Below are positions 53,664 to 64,000 of a stretch of 64,000 bases of DNA, piece by piece. The notes under the pieces were generated by a model that saw nothing but the letters and a program-made list of their open reading frames with translations, did no database searches and was not told the origin of the DNA. The DNA comes from Spiroplasma mirum ATCC 29335 (GTDB lineage Bacteria; Bacillota_I; Bacilli_A; Mycoplasmatales; Mycoplasmataceae), in assembly GCF_000565195.1 (NCBI RefSeq), contig NZ_CP006720.1:806001-870000 (forward strand), written 5' to 3'. Each line of letters begins with the position of its first letter. The stretch's first letter is position 1. A program made the translations under genes and the position numbers.

Positions 53664-53725
53664 ATCTTAAACTCCTTCTCAAGATGTGGCACTTTAATGC
53701 TTCATATATTAATAATTATAACCTA

Positions 53726-54307
53726 TTATTCTGGTTTGTCATCTTCCATAAAAGGATTAATTGGTTTTGAATCTGAAGAAGAGTCATTTTTAACAAGGGG
53801 GGCATTTTTTTTATTTTTTAATTCTAACTGTTCTTTTTCTCATTCTTCAGAAGCTTTTCATTTTTCTTTTACTAAGAAGATTTTTTCTTCAACCCGTACA
53901 ATTGATTCTAAAACGGACACAGCAATGGTTGCCACAAAAACAATTGGAAACCATACATACCAAAAAATACAAATTCCGTTCGGAGTTAAAACATGGGTGT
54001 TTCCTAAAATTGTATAAAATAATGTAAACCCAAAGATAAAATATTGGGTAATATAGAAAATATACATAAATAAATTATGTTTTCTATTAAATTGAAAGGT
54101 TGTTTTTTTAATTTCATGCGCTCGCACCACATGGTATAGGACAAAAATTGCAATCGCAAAGCCAATTAACACATACGCAATTTTATAACCCGTATTAACA
54201 CTGACATCTCACTTTTGCATTCCTAAAATTAAAAAAATAACCAATAATGCTGAATATAATACTATATTAGCAATACTAACTAATGATTTGATGGTAATTA
54301 CTTTCAT
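53726..54307 (-). CDS. Membrane protein with four helices and an acidic-basic tail
   Basis: The product is 193 residues. Four hydrophobic segments (about residues 5-30, 42-62, 85-105 and 112-140) are followed by a charged cytoplasmic helix (VLESIVRVEEKIFLVKEKW) and a disordered tail ending PFMEDDKPE. The loop between helices two and three is basic (HEIKKTTFQFNRKHN). GGGGGAAAA precedes the ATG. No family recognised. It is upstream of the lipoprotein gene and downstream of rsmE, on the same strand. Confidence 0.7.
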
Positions 54308-54320
54308 TTTTCCCCCTATT

Positions 54321-55040
54321 TTAAAGTTCTTTCTCATATATAATAGCAGATAATAAAAAGATTGGTACAGTTTCTGCGCGTAAAATTCGTGGTCCTAGCG
54401 AAACACTATGGTAACCCATTGCTTGGAGTTCTTTAATTTCAAAAGGTTCAAACCCGCCCTCTGGACCAACAATGACAGTAATGGAATGATATTCTTGTTT
54501 TAAAACCGTTGACAAAGAATTCACAAAGTTTTCATTTTCATAACAAACAATATTTACATCACTTAAATAAGATTGTAAAGTTGTGAGATCATTACTAATA
54601 TTAGTAATTTTGGGGATTGAATTCCGATAAGACTGCTCACTTGCTTCTTTACAAATTTTTTCTCACCGTTTAATTTTACTATCATTATTTTCGTTGGCAA
54701 GGTGTACAACACAACGTTTAAATTCAAAAGGAACAATTCGACTAACCCCTAATTCCGTTACTTTCTGCAACATTAAATCCCATTTGTGGCTCCGAATCAA
54801 TCCAGCAACTAAGGTAATTTTAACCTGGGGATCATGATTTTGGGCTAATTCAGTAATTTTGGTAATTACTAATTGTTGATTATTAAGATAGGTAATTGTT
54901 GCTAAATAATGGTGCTGTTGATAAATACAAATAATTTGGGTGCTATTTTTTAGCCATAACACGTTTTTAATTTGATGTAAATCAGCATTTTCCAAATAAA
55001 ATTGATTATAAACTAACCTTGTTGCAAAAAACCGATGCAT
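54321..55040 (-). CDS. rsmE: 16S rRNA uridine-1498 N3-methyltransferase
   Basis: The SPOUT-fold enzyme methylates U1498 in the decoding region. The product is 239 residues with a PUA-like N-terminus (HRFFATRLVYNQFYL). Conserved motifs are KWDLMLQKVTELGV, VGPEGGFEPFEIKEL and SLGPRILRAETVPI, of which the last two form the knot. Two TGA-Trp (KRW). The ATG at 55040 lies seven bases after the coaE stop, so coaE-rsmE are one transcript. Confidence 0.92.
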
Positions 55041-55047
55041 TGTTATC

Positions 55048-55623
55048 TTAAGACTCCTTTAAAATTTTAGTCATGACCTTATATAATTTATTATACAATA
55101 TTTCTTTTTCATTCGTGGTATGAATTGTAATCTTATGGGGATTTTTCCCAAATAATTGTTTTTGAATTTTAATAATATTTTTTGTTTGGCTTTTACTTTT
55201 TCCATCACGTTCGAAAACACGAGTGTATAAAACTTTTTTAGAAGCAGTAATAAAGATTTTATAATCAAACTTAATTTTAAAAGCATTCAGGGTCACTGCT
55301 TCAATAATGACATTACTATTATGGCATTGCTTTAACAATTGCATGGTTTGATTTTCAACTAATGGCCACACCACGGTATTTAAATCATGATTATCTAACT
55401 GATTGTTAAAAATGATATCACGTAAGATCTCTTTATTAATTTGGTTATTTTCATTAATAACATTATCATATTTTTTACGTAAATAGTTTATTACAACTGG
55501 ATTTTGCATACATTCTTTGGCAATAAGATCAGCATTAATATATTGAAATTGATACTTTTCAACTAAATATTGACTAGCAGTTGTTTTGCCACTACCAATA
55601 TAACCATAAATTCCTATTATCAT
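55048..55623 (-). CDS. coaE: Dephospho-CoA kinase
   Basis: The enzyme makes coenzyme A in the last biosynthetic step. The product is 191 residues with P-loop GIYGYIGSGKTTASQYL, INADLIAKECMQ and a C-terminal NP-H-K-IHTTNEKEIL helix. The second of two ATGs (55623) is preferred because ATGAGGTT is then eight bases upstream; the first leaves only two. It is shorter than E. coli CoaE but typical for mollicutes. First gene of coaE-rsmE. Confidence 0.88.
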   Translation of the reverse strand: MIIGIYGYIGSGKTTASQYLVEKYQFQYINADLIAKECMQNPVVINYLRKKYDNVINENNQINKEILRDIIFNNQLDNHDLNTVVWPLVENQTMQLLKQCHNSNVIIEAVTLNAFKIKFDYKIFITASKKVLYTRVFERDGKSKSQTKNIIKIQKQLFGKNPHKITIHTTNEKEILYNKLYKVMTKILKES

Positions 55624-55679
55624 TAACATAACCTCATTTCTTTTAAAGTGATAATGCTTGTTAATAAAGTTAATATTAG

Positions 55680-56369
55680 TTATTTATTTAATCTTAATAA
55701 ATCTTGGTCAGTAATAATATCAAAAATGGCTTGGGCAACAGCGCTCGTTTCCGCGGGAGTATAATGAATCCCATCATATTTCACCTGGTCTTCGGCACCC
55801 GGATTAGCAAATTCTTGCAGATTTAAAACCGGAATGTTATATTTACTAAAATAGTTTTTATAAGCGCCTGGTAAACTCGTTAATAACTCCCCGTCATTTA
55901 AAGTAATTGCTTTTGGAGGACAAATTATTAATACCTTGTAATCTGGATCTTCATAATTACCAACATACAAATTTTTAATTCCCTTGATAATATCATGTAA
56001 ACTGGTAACAATTTTTTCTTCAATATTAAAATCACTTAAGTTATTATATTTAGCATACGCATCATAGCCAAAATAATCATTTGTCCCTAAAAAAATAATA
56101 AATAAATCAAAGGGTGATGTTTTGGCATATAAAGCACGTAAGTTATCCATTACATTATCCTGGGGAAAACCAAAATCAACTAGGGGTTTTACAATTGTTC
56201 GCCCTGGTTGCGAATCAGTTCTAATTTCAATATTAACCAGTTGATATTCTTGGGCTAATAAATCAGCTAATTTAATTGGTCAGTTATCCGTATCAGCCAT
56301 TTTCCCTTCCCCCATTGGTAAATACCCATAAGTTAAAGAGTCACCAAGAATTGTAATTTTCTTTGTCAT
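55680..56369 (-). CDS. SGNH/GDSL-family hydrolase
   Basis: The product is 229 residues, cytosolic as no signal peptide is seen. SGNH motifs: TILGDSLTYGYLP with the nucleophile Ser, G in the second block, FLGTNDYFGYDAY for block III, and DGIHYTP with the catalytic Asp and His. Such enzymes hydrolyse esters, thioesters or acetyl groups; the substrate is unknown. Three TGA-Trp. ATG follows GAAGGAAACC. Complete. Confidence 0.87.
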
Positions 56370-56430
56370 AAGGTTTCCTTCTTTCTTTATCATAATTAAT
56401 ATTTTATCTTATTTTTACTTATTTAGGGTT

Positions 56431-56787
56431 TTACTTTACGCGTAACATTTTTTGGAAAAACTCAATTACTCATACGATTCCAAAAAAACTAACTAGGGAA
56501 ATTAACGCATTTTGACCATTGATAAAAAACTTAACTCCAGAATAAATTAAAAAGAATAGCGCAATAAAGAGTGAAACAAAAATTCATAAGAGAATAATTA
56601 AGATGATCACTGCTCATTCTCAATAGTTTCTTTTTAATTCATCATTTAACTCTTCGGGAGTGCGAAAACGCGCTAACAAATATCTGAGTGATCACGTAAT
56701 AATAAACTATAAGTATGATAAGGAAATTAATAAAATAAAAATCACCACTTTAGCTAAAGTATCATTTTGTTGGTTGGTTGTATTCAA
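56431..56787 (-). pseudogene. Small membrane protein with an in-frame TAG
   Basis: The frame of 119 codons starts TTG after AGGAG and runs KVVIFILLISLSYL, TAG (56707-56709), FIITWSLRYLLARF, then a charged loop (RTPEELNDELKRNYWEW) and two more helices. Apart from the single amber codon it is clean, with six TGA-Trp. So this is a recent nonsense mutation or a sequencing error. The family is unknown. It lies directly downstream of the ECF S component gene and may belong to its operon. Confidence 0.6.
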
Positions 56788-56810
56788 ACAAATCATCTCC
56801 TACTATATTT

Positions 56811-57461
56811 TTAACTATACAACTTTCGTAGAGCATATACTACTGGGGGAAAGATTAAAATTACTAAAATTGTTTCTGGTAAATAATTAGTTGCTAAAAT
56901 AATTCACGTAAACGCCTTAAAAAAAGCTTCGTGTTCAGGTTCAGGATATACCAAGGGACCAATAAAATACATAAAAACTAGCACAAACAAGGTATTGAAT
57001 GTCGAAGTACTAATCGCAATTATTAAATTAAAAGTTTTTAAATAGTGCTTCTGAAACCATGTTAAATGAACATAATCATTATGATAAATTTTTGCTTCCA
57101 CACAATCACTAACTTTATTAAAACCATAGGCAATCGCTCCCACACATAAGCCCATTAAGACCCGAGGAACAATTGAAAACAAAGGATTAATAAAAATGAA
57201 AGCGGTTGGCCCGGGGTATAATAGTTCTTGCACTAACGAAGTTAACCCAAAAACTAACCCGTAAATAACTCCCGCCACAATTAAATTAACATTAACCGTT
57301 AAATATAAGGCATATATTCCAATAATAAATAAAATATGCATTAAAGTTAATTTAACAACCCCGACTTTAATATAACCAAGGTAAGGAACAAGACAAAACA
57401 ACAAAAAAATGGAAATAATAATACCATTAATTGTAATCATTCTTGTTGTAATCTTTTTCAT
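56811..57461 (-). CDS. ECF-type transporter S component (substrate-specific)
   Basis: The product is 216 residues with six hydrophobic segments. The N-terminus MKKITTRMITINGIIISIFL, the FCLVPYLGYIKVGVVKLTLM loop and the VNVNLIVAGVIYGLVFGLTSL helix are typical for S components of energy-coupling-factor vitamin importers, which need a shared EcfT-EcfA module (not in this window). The ligand cannot be deduced. One TGA-Trp near the end (AFTW). Strong ribosome site GTAGGAGAT. It follows hpt by 31 bases and may be cotranscribed. Confidence 0.75.
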
Positions 57462-57492
57462 TAATTTAATCTCCTACATTATTTTACCAATT

Positions 57493-58059
57493 TCAAGTTT
57501 TAATTTTGTCAGTATCAGCAATTGCCACATAGGGTAAATTACGTAAGCGTTCTTCATAATCTAGGCCGAACCCAATTAAAAACGCATGGGGAACATCAAA
57601 ACCAAACCAATCCGGTACTAAGTCTACTTCCCGCCCCGCTTTTTTATCTAATAAAGTAACAACTTTAACCGATTTGGCTCCTTTTAAGATTAAATAATCT
57701 TTAATCATTTTAATGGTTTTCCCACTATCAATAATATCTTCAACTAATAAAATATCACGTTGATCAATTGGAATTGGTAAATCAAGAACAATTTTAGGGA
57801 CGCCATTACCTTTGATTCCACCAAAATATGAGGATACCACCATATATTCGGTTTCACATTCAATAGTTAAGTGGCGAATAAATTTCGCCATAAACGGAAT
57901 GCACCCTTTTAATAAACCTAAACATAAAATTGTATTATCTTTTAACTTATGTTCTGGTTGCGAATAGTAAGCACTAATTTCCGCTCCTAATTCCGCACAA
58001 CGTTGGTCAATTTGTTCTTCTGATATTAAAATTTCTTTTACCAAGGGATGAATCATCAT
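57493..58059 (-). CDS. hpt: Hypoxanthine phosphoribosyltransferase
   Basis: This purine salvage enzyme turns hypoxanthine or guanine into IMP or GMP with PRPP; mollicutes rely on salvage. The product is 188 residues. The PRPP loop DILLVEDIIDSGKTIK and EYMVVSSYFGG are typical, with VDLVPDWFGFDVPHAFLIGF, then GLDYEERLRNLPYVA near the end. ATG at 58059 (MMIHPLVKEIL). Downstream, the ECF S component follows. The enolase gene lies upstream on the same strand, separated by a terminator. Confidence 0.94.
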   Translation of the reverse strand: MMIHPLVKEILISEEQIDQRCAELGAEISAYYSQPEHKLKDNTILCLGLLKGCIPFMAKFIRHLTIECETEYMVVSSYFGGIKGNGVPKIVLDLPIPIDQRDILLVEDIIDSGKTIKMIKDYLILKGAKSVKVVTLLDKKAGREVDLVPDWFGFDVPHAFLIGFGLDYEERLRNLPYVAIADTDKIKT

Positions 58060-58165
58060 GGATTTTTAAACCTGCCTTTTCTTTTTTGGAATATTCCAAT
58101 TATATATAAAAAACAAAGACTTTAAAAGATAAAGTAACCAAAGAAATTAAAATATTTTATAAAAA

Positions 58166-58206
58166 AAATAATAAAAACATCTAAGAAGTTTTCTTAGATG
58201 TTTGAA
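58166..58206 (-). terminator. Enolase terminator
   Basis: AAACATCTAAGAA / TTCTTAGATGTTT forms a 13-bp perfect stem, with TTTTATTATTTTTTT on the minus-strand side. Confidence 0.85.
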
Positions 58207-58214
58207 ATTAGATA

Positions 58215-59588
<1,374 letters not shown>

Positions 59589-59723
59589 TTGTATATCTCC
59601 TTTTTTCCTAACCATATAATTATAAATACTTACTACTTTATTATATTACTTGAACTTAAAATGTAAACCTACGAAGGCAAAAAAATGTAGATTTTATCAA
59701 TTTTTAAATAAATTAAACAAAGA

Positions 59724-59766
59724 TAATATCGTTAAAAAAAGATAGATTTTTATAATCTATCTTTTT
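59724..59766 (-). terminator. atpE terminator
   Basis: AAAAAGATAGATT / AATCTATCTTTTT stem with a T-rich loop directly after the atpE stop codon. Confidence 0.8.
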
Positions 59767-59768
59767 TA

Positions 59769-60060
59769 TTAGGCAACAACAAAGGCTAAGATAATCGCAA
59801 TAACTAAAGCATAAATAGTACCTGATTCAGTAATGGCATTCCCAATAATGAATAAGGTTCTAACTTGGTCCCCAGCTTCTGGGTTCCGTGCAATAACTTC
59901 AATTGTTTCCCCCAGTATAAGTATAACCTTGTCCAATTCCCGCACCAGCGCAACCAATTACGGCTATTCCGGCTCCAATATAACTTAAGTTAACTTTGAT
60001 TTCAACATTAACAACTGGTGATCAAAACACCGCTAAGCAATTACTTACTAGTTCTAACAC
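59769..60060 (-). CDS. atpE: ATP synthase F0 subunit c, frameshifted
   Basis: The ring subunit carries protons or Na through F0. The first half is VNLSYIGAGIAVIGCAGAGI and GQGYTYTGG in one frame. The second half reads ETIEVIARNPEAGDQVRTLF, then IIGNAITESGTIYALVIAII with the ion-binding Glu (TES) in another. Removing one base from the G5 run at 59912-59916 joins them. The likely start is GTG at 60060 after GAAAGGTTATTAT. Normally atpE sits in an operon with atpB and atpF; here it stands alone, so it may be a displaced or extra copy. A sequencing error is possible. Confidence 0.8.
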
Positions 60061-60284
60061 ATAATAACCTTTCACTTCTATAATTAAAGTTTTTAATTGT
60101 TAAAAATAAACAACGATTCTTATCTTCCTTTAACAATCAAAAAATTAATTATTTTTATTTTAATGCTTCTAAATGTAGTAATAATTTCTACATTTACTGG
60201 TATTATAACATTAAAAAAATAATAAGTTAATAAAAATTTTATAAAAAACCTTAAATTTTTTAAGGAATTTAGTAATTTATGGCA

Positions 60285-61455
60285 TTATGGTAAAGGAGTA
60301 ATTGACGCAATCACCGTTAGGTTGACAGCTCAAATGCTAATAAAAATTAAAATAATAACAAGATTTAAAAAGATGCATACTTTTCAGTGGCGCACAACTT
60401 GGAGTTGAATTGTTAAGCGGGTTAAAACAACTAGAACAAACTGTATTAAAGTTAACATAAAGTACTGTAAATAATCTTGATCATATAAAATAATATGGTT
60501 TAACACTCCATCCCCTTGAAAAGCAATATCACCAAAAAAATTGATAACATTATTATATAAAATTGAACCAACTAACCCACCAAAGGCAATATTATTTTTT
60601 CCCATCTTAAGAAGCGTAAAAGTTAAAATTGTTTCGGGCATGTTTGTTACAAATGATAGTAACAATCCTCCCGCTGAAGTTTCGAGAATATGATAAGCAT
60701 GGGGAACCACTCCCATAATTAATAATAAACAAAATGAAAAACTAACTAACACCACAATCGCAATAATAAAGAAAACAAATAGTTGTTTTATTGTTAAATG
60801 ATTTTTTAACTCTTTCTCTGTGGTTTCATCTTCTTCATCATACTGACCAACTAAGTTTTTATCATAGGTTACTGGTTCTTTTTTATTTTGCCGTAAAAAG
60901 AAAAAGATTGTTGAAATATAGGACACCGCAAATAGTAATAAAACTCATGAGATATTAATTCCCGGAATTGTATATGCTAAAAAACGAAGGGCATTTAAAG
61001 TTTCCACCGTAAAATGCTGGGGAATAAAAGTTAAAAATAATACGAAAGAGAAACTTAACCCAACCATTAATAAAATACGATTTCATTTGTTTACCCGAAT
61101 AAACAACTGGCAACGAATAAAAAATAAACTAATAAGAGCAAATAAAAATAGATAGTATTAATTTCCCCTCAATTGTATTCGTAAAAGATTGATGAGAAAA
61201 TCCCGACCCCCACCCCATTGTTAAAGCAATTCTTGTTTCTGGTAAGGAAGTAACAGTTGCTAAAATTAAGGCGTCCGCCGCAGATTGTTTAATTTTTTTC
61301 CGCGCTGATCACGCCACTAAATATTCGGACATATATTTGAAAGCAAAAATAACCCCCACGGCAAAAAATAAAAACGGAATTCAGAGCACTGCTTGGGCTA
61401 TTTTTCCCTCGTATAAATGTATCGGTTTAAATATATCAATATTTCAAGTAAGCAA
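60285..61455 (-). pseudogene. Calcium/cation antiporter (CaCA family), frameshifted
   Basis: Two alpha-repeat regions of a Na/Ca exchanger-like protein are present. The first is AADALILATVTSLPETRIAL in one frame. The second, in another, is SAGGLLLSFVTNMPETILTF then FGGLVGSILYNNVINFFGD, with the acidic linker GQYDEEDETTEKEL between. The frame changes near 61155 next to GGGG, where a TAA also appears. The rest is clean. Likely start TTG at 61455 after TAGGAAAA. Possibly recent decay or a consensus error. Confidence 0.7.
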
Positions 61456-61665
61456 TTTTCCTATAGTTCTAAATACTTTCTATTTTTTCTAATTAATATT
61501 AATTATAATATATATTAAATAAAAAAAAGAAATCTTTATCTAAAATAAAAGTATTAACTTAGAAAAAATCCTAAAAATAAAGGAAAAAATCAATGTTCGA
61601 TTTATAATTGATAATTATTTAATGATATGATTAAATAACAAACAAAAAATAAAGGAGGACACATC

Positions 61666-62688
61666 ATGAATAACAAAAAACCAACAATCTTATCGGGGAT
61701 TACCGCCACTGGAAAATTAACATTAGGAAATTATATAGGAGCAATGAAAAATTTTATTGAACTACAAAAAGATAATAACTTAATTATTTTTGTGGCTAAT
61801 TTACATGCAATTACCATTCCAATTGACCAAGAAGAATTACGCGCCAATACTAAAACAATGGTTGCTTTATACTATGCTTGTGGATTAGATCCAGAGAAAT
61901 CAATTATTTTCATCCAATCAGATGTTTTAGAGCATACCCAGTTAGGACACATCTTATTATGTAACACCACAATTGGTGAGCTTTCGCGAATGACCCAGTT
62001 TAAGGATAAATCAGTAAAAATGAAAGCGGAAAACGGAACGGAATACATTCCAACTGGACTATTGACTTATCCAGCGTTAATGGCCGCTGATATTCTATTA
62101 TACGATGCTGATTTAGTCCCAGTGGGAAAAGATCAAAAACAACATATTGAATTAACGAGAAACATTGCGGAACGAATGAATAATAAATATAACCCTAACT
62201 TATTTAAAATTCCAGATGATTTTATTCCCGAAGTAGGTAGCAAAATTATGAACTTACAAGAACCGAGCAAAAAAATGAGTAAATCAAGCAATAATCCAAA
62301 GTCATACATTGGGATGCTTGATACTCCCGAAGAAATCAGAAAAAAAATTAAAAGTGCAGTTACCGACTCCGAAGGTATTATACGGTATGATGTTGAAAAT
62401 AAACCCGGGATTAGCAATTTATTAACAATCTATGCGGCTTTAAAAAACATTACAATTGAAAAAGCAGTTAGTAACCTACAAAATTTAGACTACGGAGCAT
62501 TTAAAAAAGCAGTAGCTGAGGAAATTATTAAAACTTTACAACCAATCCAAGAAAAATACCATGCCATTATGAACAGTGACCAAATTGATGAATTAATTGC
62601 GGCGGGAGCAAATAAGGCGCGTGCCATTGCGGTGAAAAAATTAACAAAAGTAAAAAACAGCATTGGGTTAAACTACAAACGAAAATAA
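61666..62688 (+). CDS. trpS: Tryptophanyl-tRNA synthetase
   Basis: The class I synthetase charges tRNA-Trp, including the anticodon reading UGA that this genome depends on. The product is 340 residues. ILSGITATGKLTLGNYIGAM gives the HIGH-equivalent region, FKDKSVKMKAENG and LVPVGKDQKQHIELTRNIA follow, and KKMSKSSNN is the KMSKS loop. The frame contains no Trp codon at all. AAAGGAGGAC precedes ATG. The leader (61500-61665) shows no T-box pattern. Confidence 0.96.
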   Translation: MNNKKPTILSGITATGKLTLGNYIGAMKNFIELQKDNNLIIFVANLHAITIPIDQEELRANTKTMVALYYACGLDPEKSIIFIQSDVLEHTQLGHILLCNTTIGELSRMTQFKDKSVKMKAENGTEYIPTGLLTYPALMAADILLYDADLVPVGKDQKQHIELTRNIAERMNNKYNPNLFKIPDDFIPEVGSKIMNLQEPSKKMSKSSNNPKSYIGMLDTPEEIRKKIKSAVTDSEGIIRYDVENKPGISNLLTIYAALKNITIEKAVSNLQNLDYGAFKKAVAEEIIKTLQPIQEKYHAIMNSDQIDELIAAGANKARAIAVKKLTKVKNSIGLNYKRK

Positions 62689-62689
62689 A

Positions 62690-62733
62690 AATAACAAAGT
62701 ACTAACATCTTGTTATTACTTTTTTAATTAAGC
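62690..62733 (+). terminator. trpS terminator
   Basis: AATAACAA / TTGTTATT stem across a 12-base loop, followed by ACTTTTTTAA. Confidence 0.75.
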
Positions 62734-62985
62734 AGCGCATTTTTTTGCATTACTGTTTGATAATTCTCACTATTAAATAATAACGAACCAACCACAATCA
62801 AATCAAGTCCTGTTTTAATTAACCGCGCAAGATTTTCTCACCGGACACCCCCATCAATTTGAAAGGAAAGATGGTGATACTGGGTTTGGAAAGTTTTAAT
62901 GTGTGCGAACTTTGCTCAAGTTGAATCATCAAAAGTTTGACCTGTAAAACCGGGCTTAATACTGACCACCGATACTATGGACAAT
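62728..62985 (-). pseudogene. rpe: C-terminal fragment of ribulose-phosphate 3-epimerase
   Basis: The fragment reads VSVVSIKPGFTGQTF, then SFQIDGGVRWENLARL and LDLIVVGSLLFN. These are the VNPGFGGQ, DGG and GSxIF motifs of pentose-phosphate 3-epimerase. The N-terminal half of the barrel is missing. At 62975-62990 the upstream sequence becomes a PTS ascorbate permease in another frame, so the fragment is a deletion scar. Confidence 0.75.
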
Positions 62986-64000
62986 TGCAATGGTAATGAC
63001 CATCCCAATAATTCCCCCCACAAACGAAGAAATGAAACCAATTAGAACGGCATTGGGAACATAGAGAAAGACCGTTGGACAATCTAACGCTGGTTTAGCA
63101 TTTGGAACAACTTTATCCGAAATTCCTTTGAAAGAAGGCACAATTTCGCGATAAACATATGCACCCCAATTAATAATACTTCTACTCCTGCGGCAAAGGT
63201 AAAGGCTTGAAGCATTCCTTGGATAAAGACATCATCCCCACTGCTAATAATATTTTTAGCAACTAACACATCATAGCCTTTTAAATCTCACGCTGTGAAA
63301 TAGATTACTAAGTATAAAACAAACATTATAATTGCAAGAGCAATATTCGTATTTCTTAAAAAACTTAGTTCTTTGGGAAAATTAATATCTTCGATTAATT
63401 TAATTGTTTTCCGGCTTAGTTTGTCAACAATCATTCCAATCCAAGCAGCAAATAAATATGATAATGATCCCGTATGACCAACAGCTAGGGTATTGGATTT
63501 CGTAATTTTAACTACATAGTAATTTAAGAGCGCTGGAGAAATAATCATCCATAATGACATTAATAACGCTCCGGTTACCACGATAATTGATAAATCTTCA
63601 TTAAGATTTAAACCAGCAATATTTAAAACTCCTGCTCCATAACTGACATATAAAATAAGACATGACCAGTTAAATAAATGTATTTATAAGCAGTAATTCT
63701 TGCCAATAAAATATTTAACGCCATTGCACAAATCATAATTAATGATCCGGCTAACACACAATTTGGGGGATTTGGCTTAAAAAAATCCTGGGCATTACTC
63801 ATTGTTAGAAATTGCCCTCTTAATTCCAAATAATAAATTAGAGGCATTTTCTAATTTTTTAACAGCGCCGATTAAAATACCAGCGCCCTCGCCAATAATT
63901 AAAAACCCAATGGTCGTTTTAATGGTTGCCGAAATTGTTTTGGTAAATTTTTTGCGTTGCAATAAACAACCCACCAGGGCAAACAGATCAATTAAAATTG
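62975..64000 (-). pseudogene. ulaA: PTS ascorbate permease EIIC (UlaA/SgaT-like), decayed, truncated at window edge
   Basis: The membrane subunit of an ascorbate phosphotransferase system. Pieces in at least three frames: ALVGCLLQRKKFTKTISATI and IGFLIIGEGAGILIGAV (upstream end, at the window border), MALNILLARITAYKYIYLTG, VVKITKSNTLAVGHTGSLSY, AFTFAAGVEVLLIGVHMFI, and ALDCPTVFLYVPNAVLIGFI then SSFVGGIIGMVITIAIVH. Frameshifts lie near 63840, 63625 and 63140. The C-terminus is replaced by the rpe fragment. The gene continues beyond the window. Confidence 0.75.

Noticed and set aside
61490..61665. T-box or other tRNA-sensing leader before trpS
   Set aside because: No T-box sequence, specifier loop or antiterminator/terminator pair is visible; the leader is only AT-rich with a strong ribosome site.

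Overview
The window comes from a Spiroplasma-type mollicute. It is very AT-rich, and almost every gene reads through UGA as tryptophan: ORFs that look split at TGA join into family-length proteins once TGA is read as Trp. Other mollicute traits are short Lys/Asn/Ile-rich proteins, a rudimentary lipoprotein set with MKKLL-type signal peptides and a lipobox Cys, RNase J, and little biosynthesis. I could not fix the species. Most genes lie on the minus strand.

Layout. 1-3.2 kb holds wrecks of two leucyl aminopeptidases and two MalY/PatB C-S lyases in opposite orientations. 3.2-10.8 kb holds a lipoprotein, PepV-type dipeptidase, HemW, a Gln/Asn-rich membrane protein and an MFS-like transporter. 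10.9-15.6 kb is a decayed ABC-2 exporter and lipoprotein area. 15.6-32.7 kb is a well-kept housekeeping block: argS, rsmB, gmk, rsmD, def, rnjA, tsaE-tsaB-rimI, a flavin reductase, a flippase-like protein, an RluA-type synthase, a CPBP protease and gpmI. 32.7-38.1 kb is decayed: a HAD phosphatase, a PLD-type restriction endonuclease, an FtsX-type permease and recA. cinA, pgsA and an SDR gene follow. 40.2-44.7 kb is a graveyard with a propeller-like repeat protein, PAP2 and a YwaF-like protein. 45-50 kb holds an ECF-like membrane protein, RNase P RNA, a broken TIR-like gene, divIVA, a broken recU, dnaD and the HU gene. 50-64 kb holds deoC, an oxidoreductase, a lipoprotein, rsmE, coaE, an SGNH hydrolase, an ECF S component, hpt, eno, a frameshifted atpE, a broken cation antiporter, trpS, and an ulaA wreck fused to an rpe fragment.

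The strongest theme is gene decay. About twenty-five loci carry frameshifts, in-frame TAA/TAG or truncations, while neighbouring translation, RNA-modification and glycolysis genes are intact. Two homologous-recombination genes (recA and recU) and two probable defence genes (a PLD restriction endonuclease and a TIR-like DUF1863/MTH538 protein) are all dead. Several frameshifts lie in homopolymers, including one in gmk and one in atpE, so some may be consensus errors rather than biology. A short promoter-to-terminator unit on the plus strand, antisense to the argS-rsmB gap, is a candidate unannotated small RNA.
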